Shown here piece by piece: positions 17,906 to 26,632 of a stretch of DNA of 64,000 nt. Each line of letters opens with the position of its first letter. Position 1 is the first letter of the stretch. The stretch is from Gaiellaceae bacterium (lineage in GTDB: Bacteria > Actinomycetota > Thermoleophilia > Gaiellales > Gaiellaceae): assembly GCA_030446625.1 (NCBI GenBank), contig JAUJMY010000011.1:1-64000 (forward strand). Direction: 5' to 3'. A program made the translations under genes and the position numbers. The notes beneath the pieces are model-generated. The model was given only the letters and a program-made list of their open reading frames with translations, was not told where the DNA came from and searched no databases.

Positions 17906-18001
17906 GGCGCGGACCAGCTGCCCCGACCACGGCAGGCCCTCGGACGTCGAGTGCCGCCATCGGATCAGCGGCGCGGCGAGTTGCGGGTGCGGACTACCCC
18001 T

Positions 18002-19132
18002 TCAGGGCGGGCAGCACCAGCCCTCGACGCGCGGGAAGCCCCCGCCGCCGAACTGCGCCGACACGTCCGAGACGGCTCTGATTCGGCGCGCACGGGTGAC
18101 GCGGATGAAGACCCATTGGTCGGCCGCCGGCCACCCGACGAGTAACCAATCCCCGTCAGGCGACCAGGCGAGCTCGCGGAAGGCGCCTGAGCCGGCGAAG
18201 ACCGTACGGCGACCCCGCGGGCGGTGGACGTCGAGCACGAGGACGTCCTGACGGCGCAGGACGGCGATGCGGCGCCCGTCGGGTGAGAACCGCGCTGCGA
18301 CGATTCCCGGCAGTCGCACTCGCCAGACCCGCTGCCCCTGAGCGCCGTACACCGTCAGCGCGTTGCGGCCGACGATCAGCAGCCGCGCGCGGGACGACCA
18401 CTCGAGGCCGAGGACGTCGCCGATCCGACCCGTGCGGAACCGGAGCGCGCCGGCGTCGGCGTCGTAGACCGCGACGCGGCCACGTGTGTCGGCGTACGCC
18501 AGGACGTGCCGGCGCGCGTGCCACCACGCGGGAGCGACACGAGCGGCGGCGGGCATTCCGCCGGCATCGACGTCGCCCGTGCCGTCGCCGGCGACGACGT
18601 GGAGGCGGCTGCCGGCCAGGTACGCGATGCGCGTGTCGAGCTCCCGCCCGCCCCACCTCGGCAAGCGGACGTCGCGGCGGGCGAGCTTCCACCGGACGGT
18701 CCCCTTCGGATCGACCGCCGTGAGTTCGTCGCCGCCGCTCGCGACGACGTACAGTCCCCGCGGCGACCACGACGCCTCGCGGTACGGCCCGAGCAGGCGC
18801 CGCGACCCGTCGCGCTGGACGATCCAGGCGCCGGCGTCGGAGCTGACGAGCAACCGGCCGCCGGTCGGGAGAGAGAAGAGCGCGGGCTCCGCGCGCTCGA
18901 CACCGATCGCTTCGCGGACCGACCCGAGCAGCGCGCGACCCGGCGGGCTCGCAACCGCGGCGATGACGGCCGCGGCCGCTACGAGCGCGAGCAGCGGGCG
19001 CGCCGGCGTGCGGCGGCGGCCGGGCTCGCGCTCGGCGAACGCCCGCTCGACGACCTCCCACGCGCGCACGCGCGTGTCGTGCTCGTCCGGAATCTCGACG
19101 CGCTCGAGCCGCCGGCGGAGGTCGCTCTTCAC
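18002..19132 (-). CDS. Membrane-anchored beta-propeller protein, sigma-factor partner
   Basis: A 376-residue protein. Residues 1-50 are cytoplasmic and charged (KSDLRRRLERVEIPDEHDTRVRAWEVVERAFAE), residues about 57-75 form one membrane segment (LLALVAAAAVIAAVASPPG), and the rest is a TolB/WD40-like propeller with repeats such as RLLGPYREASWSPRGLYVV, GIVAARFSPDGRRIAVL and RELAWSPDGDWLLVG. The C-terminus ends GFPRVEGWCCPP. The GTG start at 19132 overlaps the upstream sigma factor stop (GTGA), so translation is coupled. By position and topology it is a candidate anti-sigma factor sensing an extracellular signal. That role is inferred; no classical zinc anti-sigma motif is visible. Confidence 0.75.
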   Translation of the reverse strand: MKSDLRRRLERVEIPDEHDTRVRAWEVVERAFAEREPGRRRTPARPLLALVAAAAVIAAVASPPGRALLGSVREAIGVERAEPALFSLPTGGRLLVSSDAGAWIVQRDGSRRLLGPYREASWSPRGLYVVASGGDELTAVDPKGTVRWKLARRDVRLPRWGGRELDTRIAYLAGSRLHVVAGDGTGDVDAGGMPAAARVAPAWWHARRHVLAYADTRGRVAVYDADAGALRFRTGRIGDVLGLEWSSRARLLIVGRNALTVYGAQGQRVWRVRLPGIVAARFSPDGRRIAVLRRQDVLVLDVHRPRGRRTVFAGSGAFRELAWSPDGDWLLVGWPAADQWVFIRVTRARRIRAVSDVSAQFGGGGFPRVEGWCCPP

Positions 19133-19644
19133 ACGCGCTCCTTGAGCTGGTCCAGTGCTCGGCGGAGCCGCGAGTTCACGGTTCCGCGCGGCAGCTCGAG
19201 CAGCTCCGCGATCTCTCCCGGCGTGTACTCGAGCAGGTGGCGCAGGACGATCACGGCGCGGTGGTCGGGCGGGAGTGCGGCGAGCGCGCGCAGGACGTCG
19301 TCGCCGGGCGCTGCGGCACGCTCGGCGCCCGCAACGAAACCGTCCTGAAGCTCGACCTCTGCGCGCAACGCTCGCGCGCGGGCCCAGTCGATCGCGCGAT
19401 TGACCACGATCCGGTGCAGCCACGCGCCGAACGGCCGCCGCCGGTCGAACCCGTCGAGGGCGCGCACGGCGGCGAGGAACGACTCCTGCGCGATGTCCTC
19501 GGCGGCGGCGGAGTCGTGCACGACGAGGTAGGCGGCGCGGAACGCGCGCGGCCAGTGCGCGCGGAAGAGCGCCTCGAGATCGGAGGCTGATCCGGCCTGA
19601 GCGCCCCGCACCCAGGCGCGCTCGTCACGGCCGGAGCCAGGCAT
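19129..19644 (-). CDS. RNA polymerase ECF-type sigma factor
   Basis: A 171-residue sigma-70 family factor. Region 2 spans about residues 20-90, with DLEALFRAHWPRAFRAAYLVVHDSAAAEDIAQESFLAAV and FGAWLHRIVVNRAIDWAR. Region 4 spans about 112-165, with LPPDHRAVIVLRHLLEYTPGEIAELLELPRGTVNSRLRRALDQL, whose helix-turn-helix binds the -35 element. ECF factors usually respond to envelope or extracellular signals through an anti-sigma factor. The propeller protein gene overlaps its stop codon and is the likely partner. The gene diverges from the amidohydrolase gene across a 93-bp region that should hold both promoters. Confidence 0.93.
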   Translation of the reverse strand: MPGSGRDERAWVRGAQAGSASDLEALFRAHWPRAFRAAYLVVHDSAAAEDIAQESFLAAVRALDGFDRRRPFGAWLHRIVVNRAIDWARARALRAEVELQDGFVAGAERAAAPGDDVLRALAALPPDHRAVIVLRHLLEYTPGEIAELLELPRGTVNSRLRRALDQLKERV

Positions 19645-19737
19645 CGCGCAACGACTCTACGAAAGGGGCGAGCGAAGAGGTCCATCTCCCAGGACTACGC
19701 GCGGGACCTCCGGCGGGGTCCGTCGCGTAGACGAGGT

Positions 19738-21225
19738 GTGGACGCCGACGACCCCGGGCTCCCGATCAAGTTCGGCCCGTGCTCGAACGGGGAGTTCGTC
19801 CCGGCGCCCCTCACGCCGCTCGAGCGCGAGGCGATCCGCCGCGCGCGCCGCGACTGCGACGAGAACGCGCGCCGGCTCGGGATCTCGCGCGCGACCTTCC
19901 TCCGCTCGGTCTGCGGCGCGGCGACGACGCTGCTCGCGCTCCAGGGCTGCACCCTCGAGGCAGAGCGGCAGCGCGCAGGCACGACGCGAGAGGTCGGAGG
20001 CGAGTGGGGCGTGCATCCGGAGGCGGGGCTCGACGAGGAGGCGGCGCGTGCGGTCCTCGCGGGCGAGGAGTTCGTCTTCGACGTGCAGGGCCACCACCTC
20101 GAGTACGACGAGATGCGGCGCACCGCCGGTGAGCCCTTCTTCGGCTCGGTCTTCCCACAGGTCAGCTGCGGCGCCGACGACCCGCGCGCCTGCTTCTCGC
20201 GCGAGGTCTTCCTGGAGGACTTCTTCCTGCGTAGCGACACGAGCGTGGTGACGCTCTCCGCACTGCCGATCGCGCCGAAGGGGAGCCCGCTCTCGGCGGC
20301 GATCATGGAGGAGACGCGCCACACGGCGGAGCTCGTGACCGGCTGGGACTCGGTCCTCCTGCACGCGCAGGTGCTCCCGAACTACGGACCGCTGCGCGAG
20401 AACCTCGACCTGATGGAGGAGAACGCGCGCCGGTATCCGATCGCGGCGTGGAAGGTCTTCACGAACTTCCCCGATGCGTTCGGCGATCCCGGCAACGCGT
20501 GGCGGCTCGATGACGCCGACAAGCGGCTCCCACAGGTCGGGCACGCCTTCATCGAGAAGGCGCGCGAGCTCGGCGTCAAGATCGTCTGCGCGCACAAGGG
20601 CTTCGGCGGCGGCAGCCGCTATGCGTCCCCGGAGGACGTGCCGCGCGCCGCGAAGGACTTCCGCGACGTCAGCTTCATCGTCTACCACTCGGGCTTCGAG
20701 CGCACGGCGCCGCCGGAAGGGCCGTACACGCGCGCGAGCGCGCACCTCGGCATCAACAGGCTGATCGCCGCGATGCGCCGGCACGGCGTCGGGCCGAACG
20801 AGAACGTCTACGCGGAGCTCGGCTCGACCTGGTGGACCGTGATGCGCGATGCGACGCAGGCCGCGCACGTGCTCGGGAAGCTGCTCAAGTACGTCGGCGA
20901 GGACAACGTCCTCTGGGGGACCGACTGCATCTTCTACGGCTCGCCGCAGGACCAGATCCAGGCGCTGCGCGCCTTTCGGATCTCGAAGGAGCTCCAGGAG
21001 CGCCACGGTTACCCGGAGCTGACGCCGCTGCGCAAGGCGAAGATCCTCGGCCTGAACGGTGCGCGCGTCTACGGCGTCGAGCCGGAGAAGCGCACGTACA
21101 CCTTCACGCGCCGCGACCTCGAGCAGATCCGCAAGACGCTCCCGTTCAAGCACGAGACGTACGGCCCGCGGAACAAGCGCGAGGTCGAACGGCTCCGCAG
21201 GCAGCACCAGGGCTGGCCGGGCTGA
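19738..21225 (+). CDS. Amidohydrolase (Amidohydro_2-like), possibly secreted lipoprotein
   Basis: A 495-residue protein starting at GTG 19738 after a GAGG stretch. Residues 40-66 read ARRLGISRATFLRSVCGAATTLLALQGCTLE, a Tat-like basic stretch before a hydrophobic run that ends in a lipobox-like GC. The rest is a TIM-barrel amidohydrolase fold: FVFDVQGHHLEY near residue 118 supplies the N-terminal metal motif, ICAHKGFG near 281 and VYHSGFE near 315 give histidines, and NVLWGTDCIFYGSPQDQI near 395 gives the late aspartate. The substrate is unknown. It is unusual for the twin-arginine-like region to lie 40 residues from the N-terminus, so the start may be further downstream. Confidence 0.7.
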   Translation: MDADDPGLPIKFGPCSNGEFVPAPLTPLEREAIRRARRDCDENARRLGISRATFLRSVCGAATTLLALQGCTLEAERQRAGTTREVGGEWGVHPEAGLDEEAARAVLAGEEFVFDVQGHHLEYDEMRRTAGEPFFGSVFPQVSCGADDPRACFSREVFLEDFFLRSDTSVVTLSALPIAPKGSPLSAAIMEETRHTAELVTGWDSVLLHAQVLPNYGPLRENLDLMEENARRYPIAAWKVFTNFPDAFGDPGNAWRLDDADKRLPQVGHAFIEKARELGVKIVCAHKGFGGGSRYASPEDVPRAAKDFRDVSFIVYHSGFERTAPPEGPYTRASAHLGINRLIAAMRRHGVGPNENVYAELGSTWWTVMRDATQAAHVLGKLLKYVGEDNVLWGTDCIFYGSPQDQIQALRAFRISKELQERHGYPELTPLRKAKILGLNGARVYGVEPEKRTYTFTRRDLEQIRKTLPFKHETYGPRNKREVERLRRQHQGWPG

Positions 21226-21288
21226 GGACGGACCTCCGAAGCCGCTGCGGCCGTAGACACCGTGGAACCCGACCTCGAGGAGCGGTGT

Positions 21289-22458
21289 ATGAAGACGATG
21301 CTGCTGTCCGTCGCACTCGCAGTCGCCACGCTCGTCCCGTCGTCGGCGGCGCGCGCGGACGGGTGCCCGCTCCCGTGCAGCGGGCAGAGCGCGAGCCCGC
21401 CGAACGCCAAGTACGTGTACGTGCAGCCGTCCGGTGCGCGCGGGCCCATCCATGCGTACGACACGCGGACGAGGCGCCGCGCGTTCGCGCTCCCGCCGGG
21501 GCTCGCGTCGGCCGACGGCCGCTGGCACTTCGCCGCACGCTCCGCGCGCGACGGCACGAAGCTCACGCGCTACTCCGTCCAGACGGGACGCAGCACCGCG
21601 TCCTTCTCCATCCCCGGACGCCGGACGCTCGCAGGAGTCTCGCCGACGGGACAGTGGCTCGCGCTGTCGCGGCGCACCGCGCGCGCGACCCTGATCGCGA
21701 CCGTGGGCGGCGTGCGCGGCGGGCTCGCCCAGGTCGAGCGGCTCGACGGCGAGTTCGAGGTGGAGACGCTCTCCGCCGAGGGCACCCGCCTCTTCCTCAT
21801 CCAGCACCTCGGGAGGCCGAAGCCGCAGCGGTACGTCGTGCGCCTCTACGACGTCTCGAGAAGCACGCTCCGCCCGCAGCCTCTCCGCGACCCGACGATC
21901 AGGGGCCTGATGACGGGGTACGCGTGGAGCGGGATCGCGTCGCCGAACGGCCGCTGGCTACTCACCCTCTACCTCGACACGGCGCGGCGGCACGGGTTCA
22001 TCCACTCGCTCGACCTCGTGCGGAACAGGGCCGTGTGCATCGGTCTTCCCACGCTGCACGGCCGCTTCGAGTCGTTGAAGCAGTACTCGTTGACGCTGTC
22101 GCCGGACGGCAAGACCGTCTTCGCGGCGAATCCCGCGCTCGGAGTCGTCGCCGCCGTCGACCTCGCGAAGCAGCGTGTCGTCCGCACGGCACGCTTCACG
22201 GCGCGCGCGGGCCCGGCTCGGCGTTCCGGCGCGGCGACGAGCGGCGCGATCTCGCGCAACGGGCGCACGCTCTACTTCAGCAACGGTCGCGAGCTCTGGG
22301 CCTACGACGCCGCCTTCGGGCGCGTTCGCGGGCCGTACCGGACGCGCCGCGAGCTCGACGGGTTCGGCTTCGGGCCGCGAGACCGCCAGCTTTACGCGGT
22401 CGGGCGTGACGGCCGCGTGCTCGTGTTCGACGCCGCGACGGGCACGCTCCGCACCTGA
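21289..22458 (+). CDS. Secreted beta-propeller protein of unknown function
   Basis: A 389-residue protein. ATG 21289 gives a clear Sec signal peptide (MKTMLLSVALAVATLVPSSAARA) with an A-x-A cleavage site before DGCPLPC; an upstream codon at 21262 would add nine hydrophilic residues before it. The mature part is a chain of WD40/YVTN-like repeats such as LAGVSPTGQWLALSR, GIASPNGRWLLTLYL, YSLTLSPDGKTVFAANP and AISRNGRTLYFSNG. Such domains bind ligands or partners. Nothing shows enzymatic activity. It follows the amidohydrolase by 63 bp and may be exported together with it. Confidence 0.75.
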   Translation: MKTMLLSVALAVATLVPSSAARADGCPLPCSGQSASPPNAKYVYVQPSGARGPIHAYDTRTRRRAFALPPGLASADGRWHFAARSARDGTKLTRYSVQTGRSTASFSIPGRRTLAGVSPTGQWLALSRRTARATLIATVGGVRGGLAQVERLDGEFEVETLSAEGTRLFLIQHLGRPKPQRYVVRLYDVSRSTLRPQPLRDPTIRGLMTGYAWSGIASPNGRWLLTLYLDTARRHGFIHSLDLVRNRAVCIGLPTLHGRFESLKQYSLTLSPDGKTVFAANPALGVVAAVDLAKQRVVRTARFTARAGPARRSGAATSGAISRNGRTLYFSNGRELWAYDAAFGRVRGPYRTRRELDGFGFGPRDRQLYAVGRDGRVLVFDAATGTLRT

Positions 22459-22611
22459 CGAACGAGGTGAATCCGCGCCGGCGCGCCCCGCGTAGGAAGA
22501 GAGGCCGGGCCGTGGGCTACCCGCTGTAACGGGCTCTGCGGTGGGCTCTCATCCCTCACCTGATCCCGTGCGCCCCGGCGTACCGACTGTAGACAACTCG
22601 CTACAGGACGC
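22459..22611 (+). other. Intergenic space between convergent genes with weak hairpins
   Basis: This 153-bp gap separates the secreted propeller gene from the minus-strand carboxylate-amine ligase gene. It contains a small hairpin CCCG/CGGG around CTGTAA at 22520-22533 and a 6-bp hairpin CTGTAG/CTACAG at 22587-22606. Neither is followed by a T run, so classical intrinsic termination is not evident on either strand. I see no gene in it. A shared bidirectional termination zone is the simplest reading. Confidence 0.4.
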
Positions 22612-23814
22612 CTAGGCGGTGGCGGGCTCGGCCGCGACCTCCGTCGCGTCCGCGATCTCGCGCACGACCTCGACGATGTCGCGGTTCGCGTTGAAGATCC
22701 GCAGCTGCCGGTCGGAGCCGTTCCCGCGCGAGAGGATGTCCCGGACGCCTTCGAGCTCGCGGTCGGAGCCGAGCTCGCGCGCGTGCGGCTCGATCTCCCG
22801 CAGCGTCCGCCGCACGAGCTGCGCCACGGGCACGCGGTTGCGCCGCCCCGTCGCGAGGTCCATCACCGGCGCCTCGAGCCCGTAGCGCGCCGCGAGCCAC
22901 TTGTTCTCGGTCGTGAGGATGCGGTGGTACGACGGGATCTGCTCGCCGCGCTCGTACCGCTCGCAGTAGTGCTTGACGAGCGCCTGGCAGTACGCCGCGA
23001 GGGCGACGGCGTCCTCGACGCGCGTCACCGCGTCGCAGATCCGGATCTCGACCGTGCCCCACTTGGGGTGGAGCCGGACGTCCCACCAGATGTGCGTGTA
23101 GTCGGCGATGCAGCCGGTCTTCTCGAGCTGTCCGACGACCTCGGCGTAGTCCGCGTAGTCCCTGAAGCGCGGGGGCGGCCCCGAGCGCGGGAACGCCGCG
23201 AACACCATCTGCCTGCTCGAAGAGAGCCCCGTCGGCTCCCCGCGCCAGAACGGCGAGCTGCCCGAGAGCGCGAGCAGCGCCGCCAGGTCGGCGAGGAGCC
23301 CGTTCACGACCTGGATCGCCTTCTCCGCGTCGTCGACCGCGACGTGCACGTGCATCCCGAAGATGAGCTCGCGCCGCGCGACGTACTGGAGCTGGTCGAC
23401 CAGGTTGCGGTAGCGGTCGCGCGCGGTGATCCGCTGCCGCTCGAAGAGGCTGAACGGGTGCGTGCCCGCCGACCCGACGCGGAGCCCCTTCTCCTGCGCG
23501 ACGCACGTCACGTACCGCCGCAGCCGGCGCAGCTCGGCGTCGACGTCGGCCGCGTTGCGGCAGATCGGCGTCGCGATCTCGAGCACCGACTGCATGAGTT
23601 CGGCGTTGATCCGGTCCTCGAGCTCGTGCCCGGCGACCGCGGCGAGAACGGTGTCGATGTGCTGGACGAGGTCGAAGGTCTCGCCGTCGAGCAGCATGTA
23701 CTCCTCCTCGACGCCGAGGGTGTACGGCTCGCCCTGCCCGAACTTGTGGTCGAGGACGCTGCCGCCCGCCGCAAATCCGTTGCCCGTGATCGACGGCGGG
23801 TAGATCTGCTTCAC
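22612..23814 (-). CDS. Carboxylate-amine ligase, glutamate-cysteine ligase type 2 (YbdK-like)
   Basis: A 400-residue GCS2 family enzyme. The N-terminal YTLGVEEEYMLLDGETFDL is the signature acidic metal and nucleotide site. HVHVAVDD near residue 155, RQMVFAAFPRSG near 200 and the C-terminal TTENKWLAARYGLEAPV with EIRICDAVTRVEDA are all typical. Members ligate amino acids to carboxylates, and some have weak glutamate-cysteine ligase activity. The true substrate here is not known. The GTG start at 23814 overlaps the RidA stop codon (GTGA), so the two genes are translationally coupled. Confidence 0.9.
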   Translation of the reverse strand: MKQIYPPSITGNGFAAGGSVLDHKFGQGEPYTLGVEEEYMLLDGETFDLVQHIDTVLAAVAGHELEDRINAELMQSVLEIATPICRNAADVDAELRRLRRYVTCVAQEKGLRVGSAGTHPFSLFERQRITARDRYRNLVDQLQYVARRELIFGMHVHVAVDDAEKAIQVVNGLLADLAALLALSGSSPFWRGEPTGLSSSRQMVFAAFPRSGPPPRFRDYADYAEVVGQLEKTGCIADYTHIWWDVRLHPKWGTVEIRICDAVTRVEDAVALAAYCQALVKHYCERYERGEQIPSYHRILTTENKWLAARYGLEAPVMDLATGRRNRVPVAQLVRRTLREIEPHARELGSDRELEGVRDILSRGNGSDRQLRIFNANRDIVEVVREIADATEVAAEPATA

Positions 23815-24218
23815 GTCCGGGATCTTCCCGTTCCGCGGCTCGTAATCACGGCGTCGACGTCGAGCTCGACGAACCAGCGCGGGTCGAGCAGCTGCACGAC
23901 CACGGTCGTGTTGACCGGACGGACGTCGCGGAAGGTCTCGCCGTGGGCGCGCGCGAAACCGTCGAAGTGCTCGGGGCCGGTGATGTAGGCACGCGTGCGG
24001 ACGACGTGCTCGAGGCCGCCGCCGGCCTCGCTCAGCGCCGCGGCGATGATCTCGAGGCACCGCTGGGTCTGCCCGTACGCGTCCGCGGGCGGGTCGGCAT
24101 CGTCCGGCATGATGGGCGCCGTTCCGGCGACGAAGACGCGCTCCCCGACGAGGACGGCGCGGCAGTAGCCGCCGATCGCCTCGTACGGCGAGCCGGAGAA
24201 GATCGAGCGCCGCTCCAC
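23811..24218 (-). CDS. RidA family protein
   Basis: A 135-residue Rid/YER057c/UK114-type protein. The N-terminal GGYCRAVLVGERVFVAGTAPI and the C-terminal PVNTTVVVQLLDPRWFVELDVDAV show the trimer-forming beta strands. RidA proteins deaminate reactive enamine or imine intermediates; this copy lacks the classical N-terminal FSQA-type entry but keeps the PxxVELDV strand. RTRAYITG is in the usual place for the substrate arginine region. It overlaps the downstream carboxylate-amine ligase gene and faces a serine hydrolase gene 20 bp away. Confidence 0.85.
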   Translation of the reverse strand: MERRSIFSGSPYEAIGGYCRAVLVGERVFVAGTAPIMPDDADPPADAYGQTQRCLEIIAAALSEAGGGLEHVVRTRAYITGPEHFDGFARAHGETFRDVRPVNTTVVVQLLDPRWFVELDVDAVITSRGTGRSRT

Positions 24219-24238
24219 CCGACTCCTAGTATCGCCGC

Positions 24239-25048
24239 GTGGAGGCGCTGCGGCACATCGACGAGTGGGGCGCGGCGCACGCAGCCGCGTCGGTGGTTCG
24301 CGCCGACGGAGGTGTCGCCCGGCACGGCGCGCGCGGGCACGTCTTCCGCTGGGCGTCGATCACGAAGCTGCTCACCGCGTACGCGCTCCTCGTCGCCGTC
24401 GAGGAGGGCGCGCTCGACCTCGACGATCCGGCCGGCCCCGAGGGGGCGAGCGTGCGCCACCTCGCGGCGCACGCGTCGGGGCTCCCGTTCGAGTCCGGCG
24501 GAGTCCGGATCAGCCGGGTCGGCGCACGCAGGATCTACTCGAACGCCGGCTACGACGCGCTCGCCGAAGCGCTCGCCGCGGGGGCCGAGATGCCGTTCGA
24601 GGAGTACCTCCGCGCGGCGGTGCTCGAGCCGCTCGGGATGGGCGGGGACCTGCGCGGCTCCGCGGCGTCGGAGTACTTCGGCGCGCTCGACGACCTGGTC
24701 GCGTTCGCGCGCGAGCTGCTCGCGCCGCAGCTGGTCGCACCCGAGACGCTCGCCGAGGCGACGAGCGTGCAGTTCCCGGGCCTCGCCGGCGTGCTCCCGG
24801 ACTTCGGCCGCTTCGAGCCGAACGACTGGGGCATCGGCTTCGAGCTGAAGGACGCGAAGGCGCCGCACTGGACCGGCGCGCGCAACTCGCCGCGCACCTT
24901 CGGCCACTTCGGCGGCAGCGGCACGTTCCTGTGGGTGGATCCGGAGGGCGCCGTTGCACTCGCGTGCCTGACCGATCGCGAGACGGGAGAGTGGATCAAG
25001 GAGGCGTGGCCGCGGCTGAGCGACGCGGTCCTCGGCGACCTGGGCTAG
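24239..25048 (+). CDS. Serine hydrolase, beta-lactamase/transpeptidase-like fold
   Basis: A 269-residue protein. The catalytic S-x-x-K motif is FRWASITKLLTAYA near residue 40, the second motif is IYSNAGYDAL near residue 100 (Y-x-N type) and the third is FGHFGGSGTFLW near residue 220 in place of KTG. This is the class C-like esterase/beta-lactamase-related group. There is no signal peptide, so it is probably a cytoplasmic esterase or peptidase rather than a resistance enzyme. Its 3' end overlaps a convergent glutaredoxin-like gene by four bases. Confidence 0.85.
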   Translation: MEALRHIDEWGAAHAAASVVRADGGVARHGARGHVFRWASITKLLTAYALLVAVEEGALDLDDPAGPEGASVRHLAAHASGLPFESGGVRISRVGARRIYSNAGYDALAEALAAGAEMPFEEYLRAAVLEPLGMGGDLRGSAASEYFGALDDLVAFARELLAPQLVAPETLAEATSVQFPGLAGVLPDFGRFEPNDWGIGFELKDAKAPHWTGARNSPRTFGHFGGSGTFLWVDPEGAVALACLTDRETGEWIKEAWPRLSDAVLGDLG

Positions 25049-25332
25049 AGCCCGTGCGCGCGCGCCTGCGCCCGATGACGCCCGCTTTCGCGCGTCTCCT
25101 CGAAGTGCTCGTCGAGGTACGCGAGGATCGCATCGGCGTCCGGGATCGCCTCGCCGCCCTCCTCCGTCACGAGCACCGGGATCACGTCGTGGCCGGTCGC
25201 CTCCCGCATCGCCTCGCGGTCCTCCGGCACCGCCGCGACCTGCCGCGAGAGGAAGTCGATGCCGAGCTCCGTCAGCCGCGCGCGCACGCGTCCGGAGTAC
25301 GGGCACCACTCGGCCTGGTAGAGCTCGAGCAC
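25045..25332 (-). CDS. Glutaredoxin/GST N-terminal-like thiol protein
   Basis: A 95-residue thioredoxin-fold protein. LYQAEWCPYSGRVRARLTELG places a C-P-Y-S redox motif at residues 10-13, a monothiol form resembling glutaredoxin or the GST N-terminal domain. The conserved cis-proline lies in HDVIPVLVTEEG, and GEAIPDADAILAYLDEHF is the final helix. Its thiol partner is unknown; thioredoxin and a Sec-peroxiredoxin are encoded elsewhere in the window. The GTG start at 25332 gives the shortest family-like N-terminus. Confidence 0.82.
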   Translation of the reverse strand: MLELYQAEWCPYSGRVRARLTELGIDFLSRQVAAVPEDREAMREATGHDVIPVLVTEEGGEAIPDADAILAYLDEHFEETRESGRHRAQARAHGL

Positions 25333-25360
25333 GCAGGTGCCCTACCCGCTCGGACGACGG

Positions 25361-25735
25361 TCAACCGTCGGCGAAGAGCGGGCGCACGAACTCGTCGAAC
25401 GTGTCTCGGTCGCAGCTCGCGACGGTCGACGGCGCGAGAGCGCGGACCGACGCTGTGCGCGGCACGCCCATCGCGAGCGCGACCTCGCCGAAGTGGTCGC
25501 CCGGGCGCAGCAGGCGGCGCGGCCCGAGCGAGCTCTGGCTGACGGCCATCAGCCCGTTCAGGAGGACGTAGAAGCGATCGCCGCCCTCGCCCTCGCGCAC
25601 GACCGAGGAGCCCGCGGCGATCTCTTCGCGCTCCATCCGCGCCGCGAGGCGCGCGAGCGTCTCGCCCGGCAGGGTCGCGAGCAGGCCGACGCGCGAGAGC
25701 TCGTGGACGGTTGCGGAGCTGGCCTGCGGACTCAC
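25361..25735 (-). CDS. Cyclic nucleotide-binding domain protein
   Basis: A 124-residue stand-alone cNMP-binding domain. RVGLLATLPGETLARLAARMEREEIAAGSSVVREGEGGDRFYVLLNGLMAV is the beta-roll, and LLRPGDHFGEVALAMGVPRTASVRAL contains the phosphate-binding cassette with the G-E-x-A-L pattern and an R-T pair that normally contacts the phosphate and base. No helix-turn-helix or kinase domain is attached, so it probably regulates a partner by protein contact. It lies just downstream of the kinase-like gene on the same strand, five bases from its stop. Confidence 0.85.
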   Translation of the reverse strand: MSPQASSATVHELSRVGLLATLPGETLARLAARMEREEIAAGSSVVREGEGGDRFYVLLNGLMAVSQSSLGPRRLLRPGDHFGEVALAMGVPRTASVRALAPSTVASCDRDTFDEFVRPLFADG

Positions 25736-25740
25736 GCGGC

Positions 25741-26553
25741 CTATTGTGCCGCGACGTCGCGCGGCACGAGAACGCGCAGGGCCGCTGGCTCGATCGAGAG
25801 CTCGAGGGGCGTCTCGAGCAGCGCGGGCTCGCCGTCGATCGCCGCGCGCACCCGATGCCGCGCCGCCTCGACCGTGAACGACGGCGCGCAGCGTTCCTCC
25901 CAGTTGCTCCGGCGCAAGCCGTGCGTGATGTACAGGTGGAGGAGGCCGTCGTCGAGGCGCTCGCGCTCGCCGATGTTGAAGAGGTCGAGCGCGTAGGCGT
26001 TGTTCGCGACGAGGACGATGCGCGCGCGGACGGGCGTGCCGTCGATGCGGAAAAGCGGCGGTCGGCCGCGCTCGCGCAGGATGATTGCGAGGGCGCGCAG
26101 CCGCGCGAGCGCCGCGCGCCGCCGCCGGTGCCGCTCGCGCCGGTGGACGAGCCGCGCGTAGTCGCCGAGCGAGACGTTGTTGAGGAAGACGCGGTCGCCG
26201 ACCCGGCCGACGTCGATCCGCCGCTCATCGCCGGCGAACGCGTCGAGCGCCGCGATCGGGTCGCCGCGGTCGAGCCCGAGGTCGCGCGCGAAGTGGTTGC
26301 GCGTCCCGAACGGGATGCACACGAACGGAAGGTTGCGCTCGATCGCGACGCCTGCGACCGCAGCGAGCGACCCGTCGCCGCCCGCGATCCCGAGCACGGT
26401 CGTGTCCGCGTCGCGGGCGATGCGCTCCACGTCCTGCGCCGGAGCGAGCACGCGCGCGTCTATCCCCTGCTCGCGCGCGGCCTCGGCGAGCTCGGCGGGA
26501 CCGGGCGACGCGTTTCCCGAGCGCGCGTTGATGAGCAGCAGCGCGCCCACCAC
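25741..26553 (-). CDS. Diacylglycerol/sphingosine kinase-like lipid kinase
   Basis: A 270-residue DAGK-catalytic family protein. VGALLLINARSGNAS is the N-terminal nucleotide entry, VLGIAGGDGSLAAVAG carries the GGDGS signature, and FVCIPFGTRNHFARDLGL is the usual GTxNDFAR-like segment. The C-terminal part LVANNAYALDLFNIGERERLDDGLLHLYI is the second lobe. Family members phosphorylate lipids at the membrane. GTG 26553 gives the common short N-terminus; an upstream ATG would add an arginine-rich stretch. It diverges from the DUF2231 gene. Confidence 0.85.
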   Translation of the reverse strand: MVGALLLINARSGNASPGPAELAEAAREQGIDARVLAPAQDVERIARDADTTVLGIAGGDGSLAAVAGVAIERNLPFVCIPFGTRNHFARDLGLDRGDPIAALDAFAGDERRIDVGRVGDRVFLNNVSLGDYARLVHRRERHRRRRAALARLRALAIILRERGRPPLFRIDGTPVRARIVLVANNAYALDLFNIGERERLDDGLLHLYITHGLRRSNWEERCAPSFTVEAARHRVRAAIDGEPALLETPLELSIEPAALRVLVPRDVAAQ

Positions 26554-26632
26554 CGAAGCGTAGTAGGTCCCTCGGCGGCGCCCAGCGCGCGCGCGCGTCA
26601 TACTCGCCGCTCCCACTCAGGAGGAGGCGCAC

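Noticed and set aside
18002-18004. TGA after the WCCPP end of the propeller protein as a second selenocysteine codon
   Set aside because: WCCP-type endings look natural for this kind of protein, no SECIS-like hairpin follows, and the downstream frame belongs to a different family.
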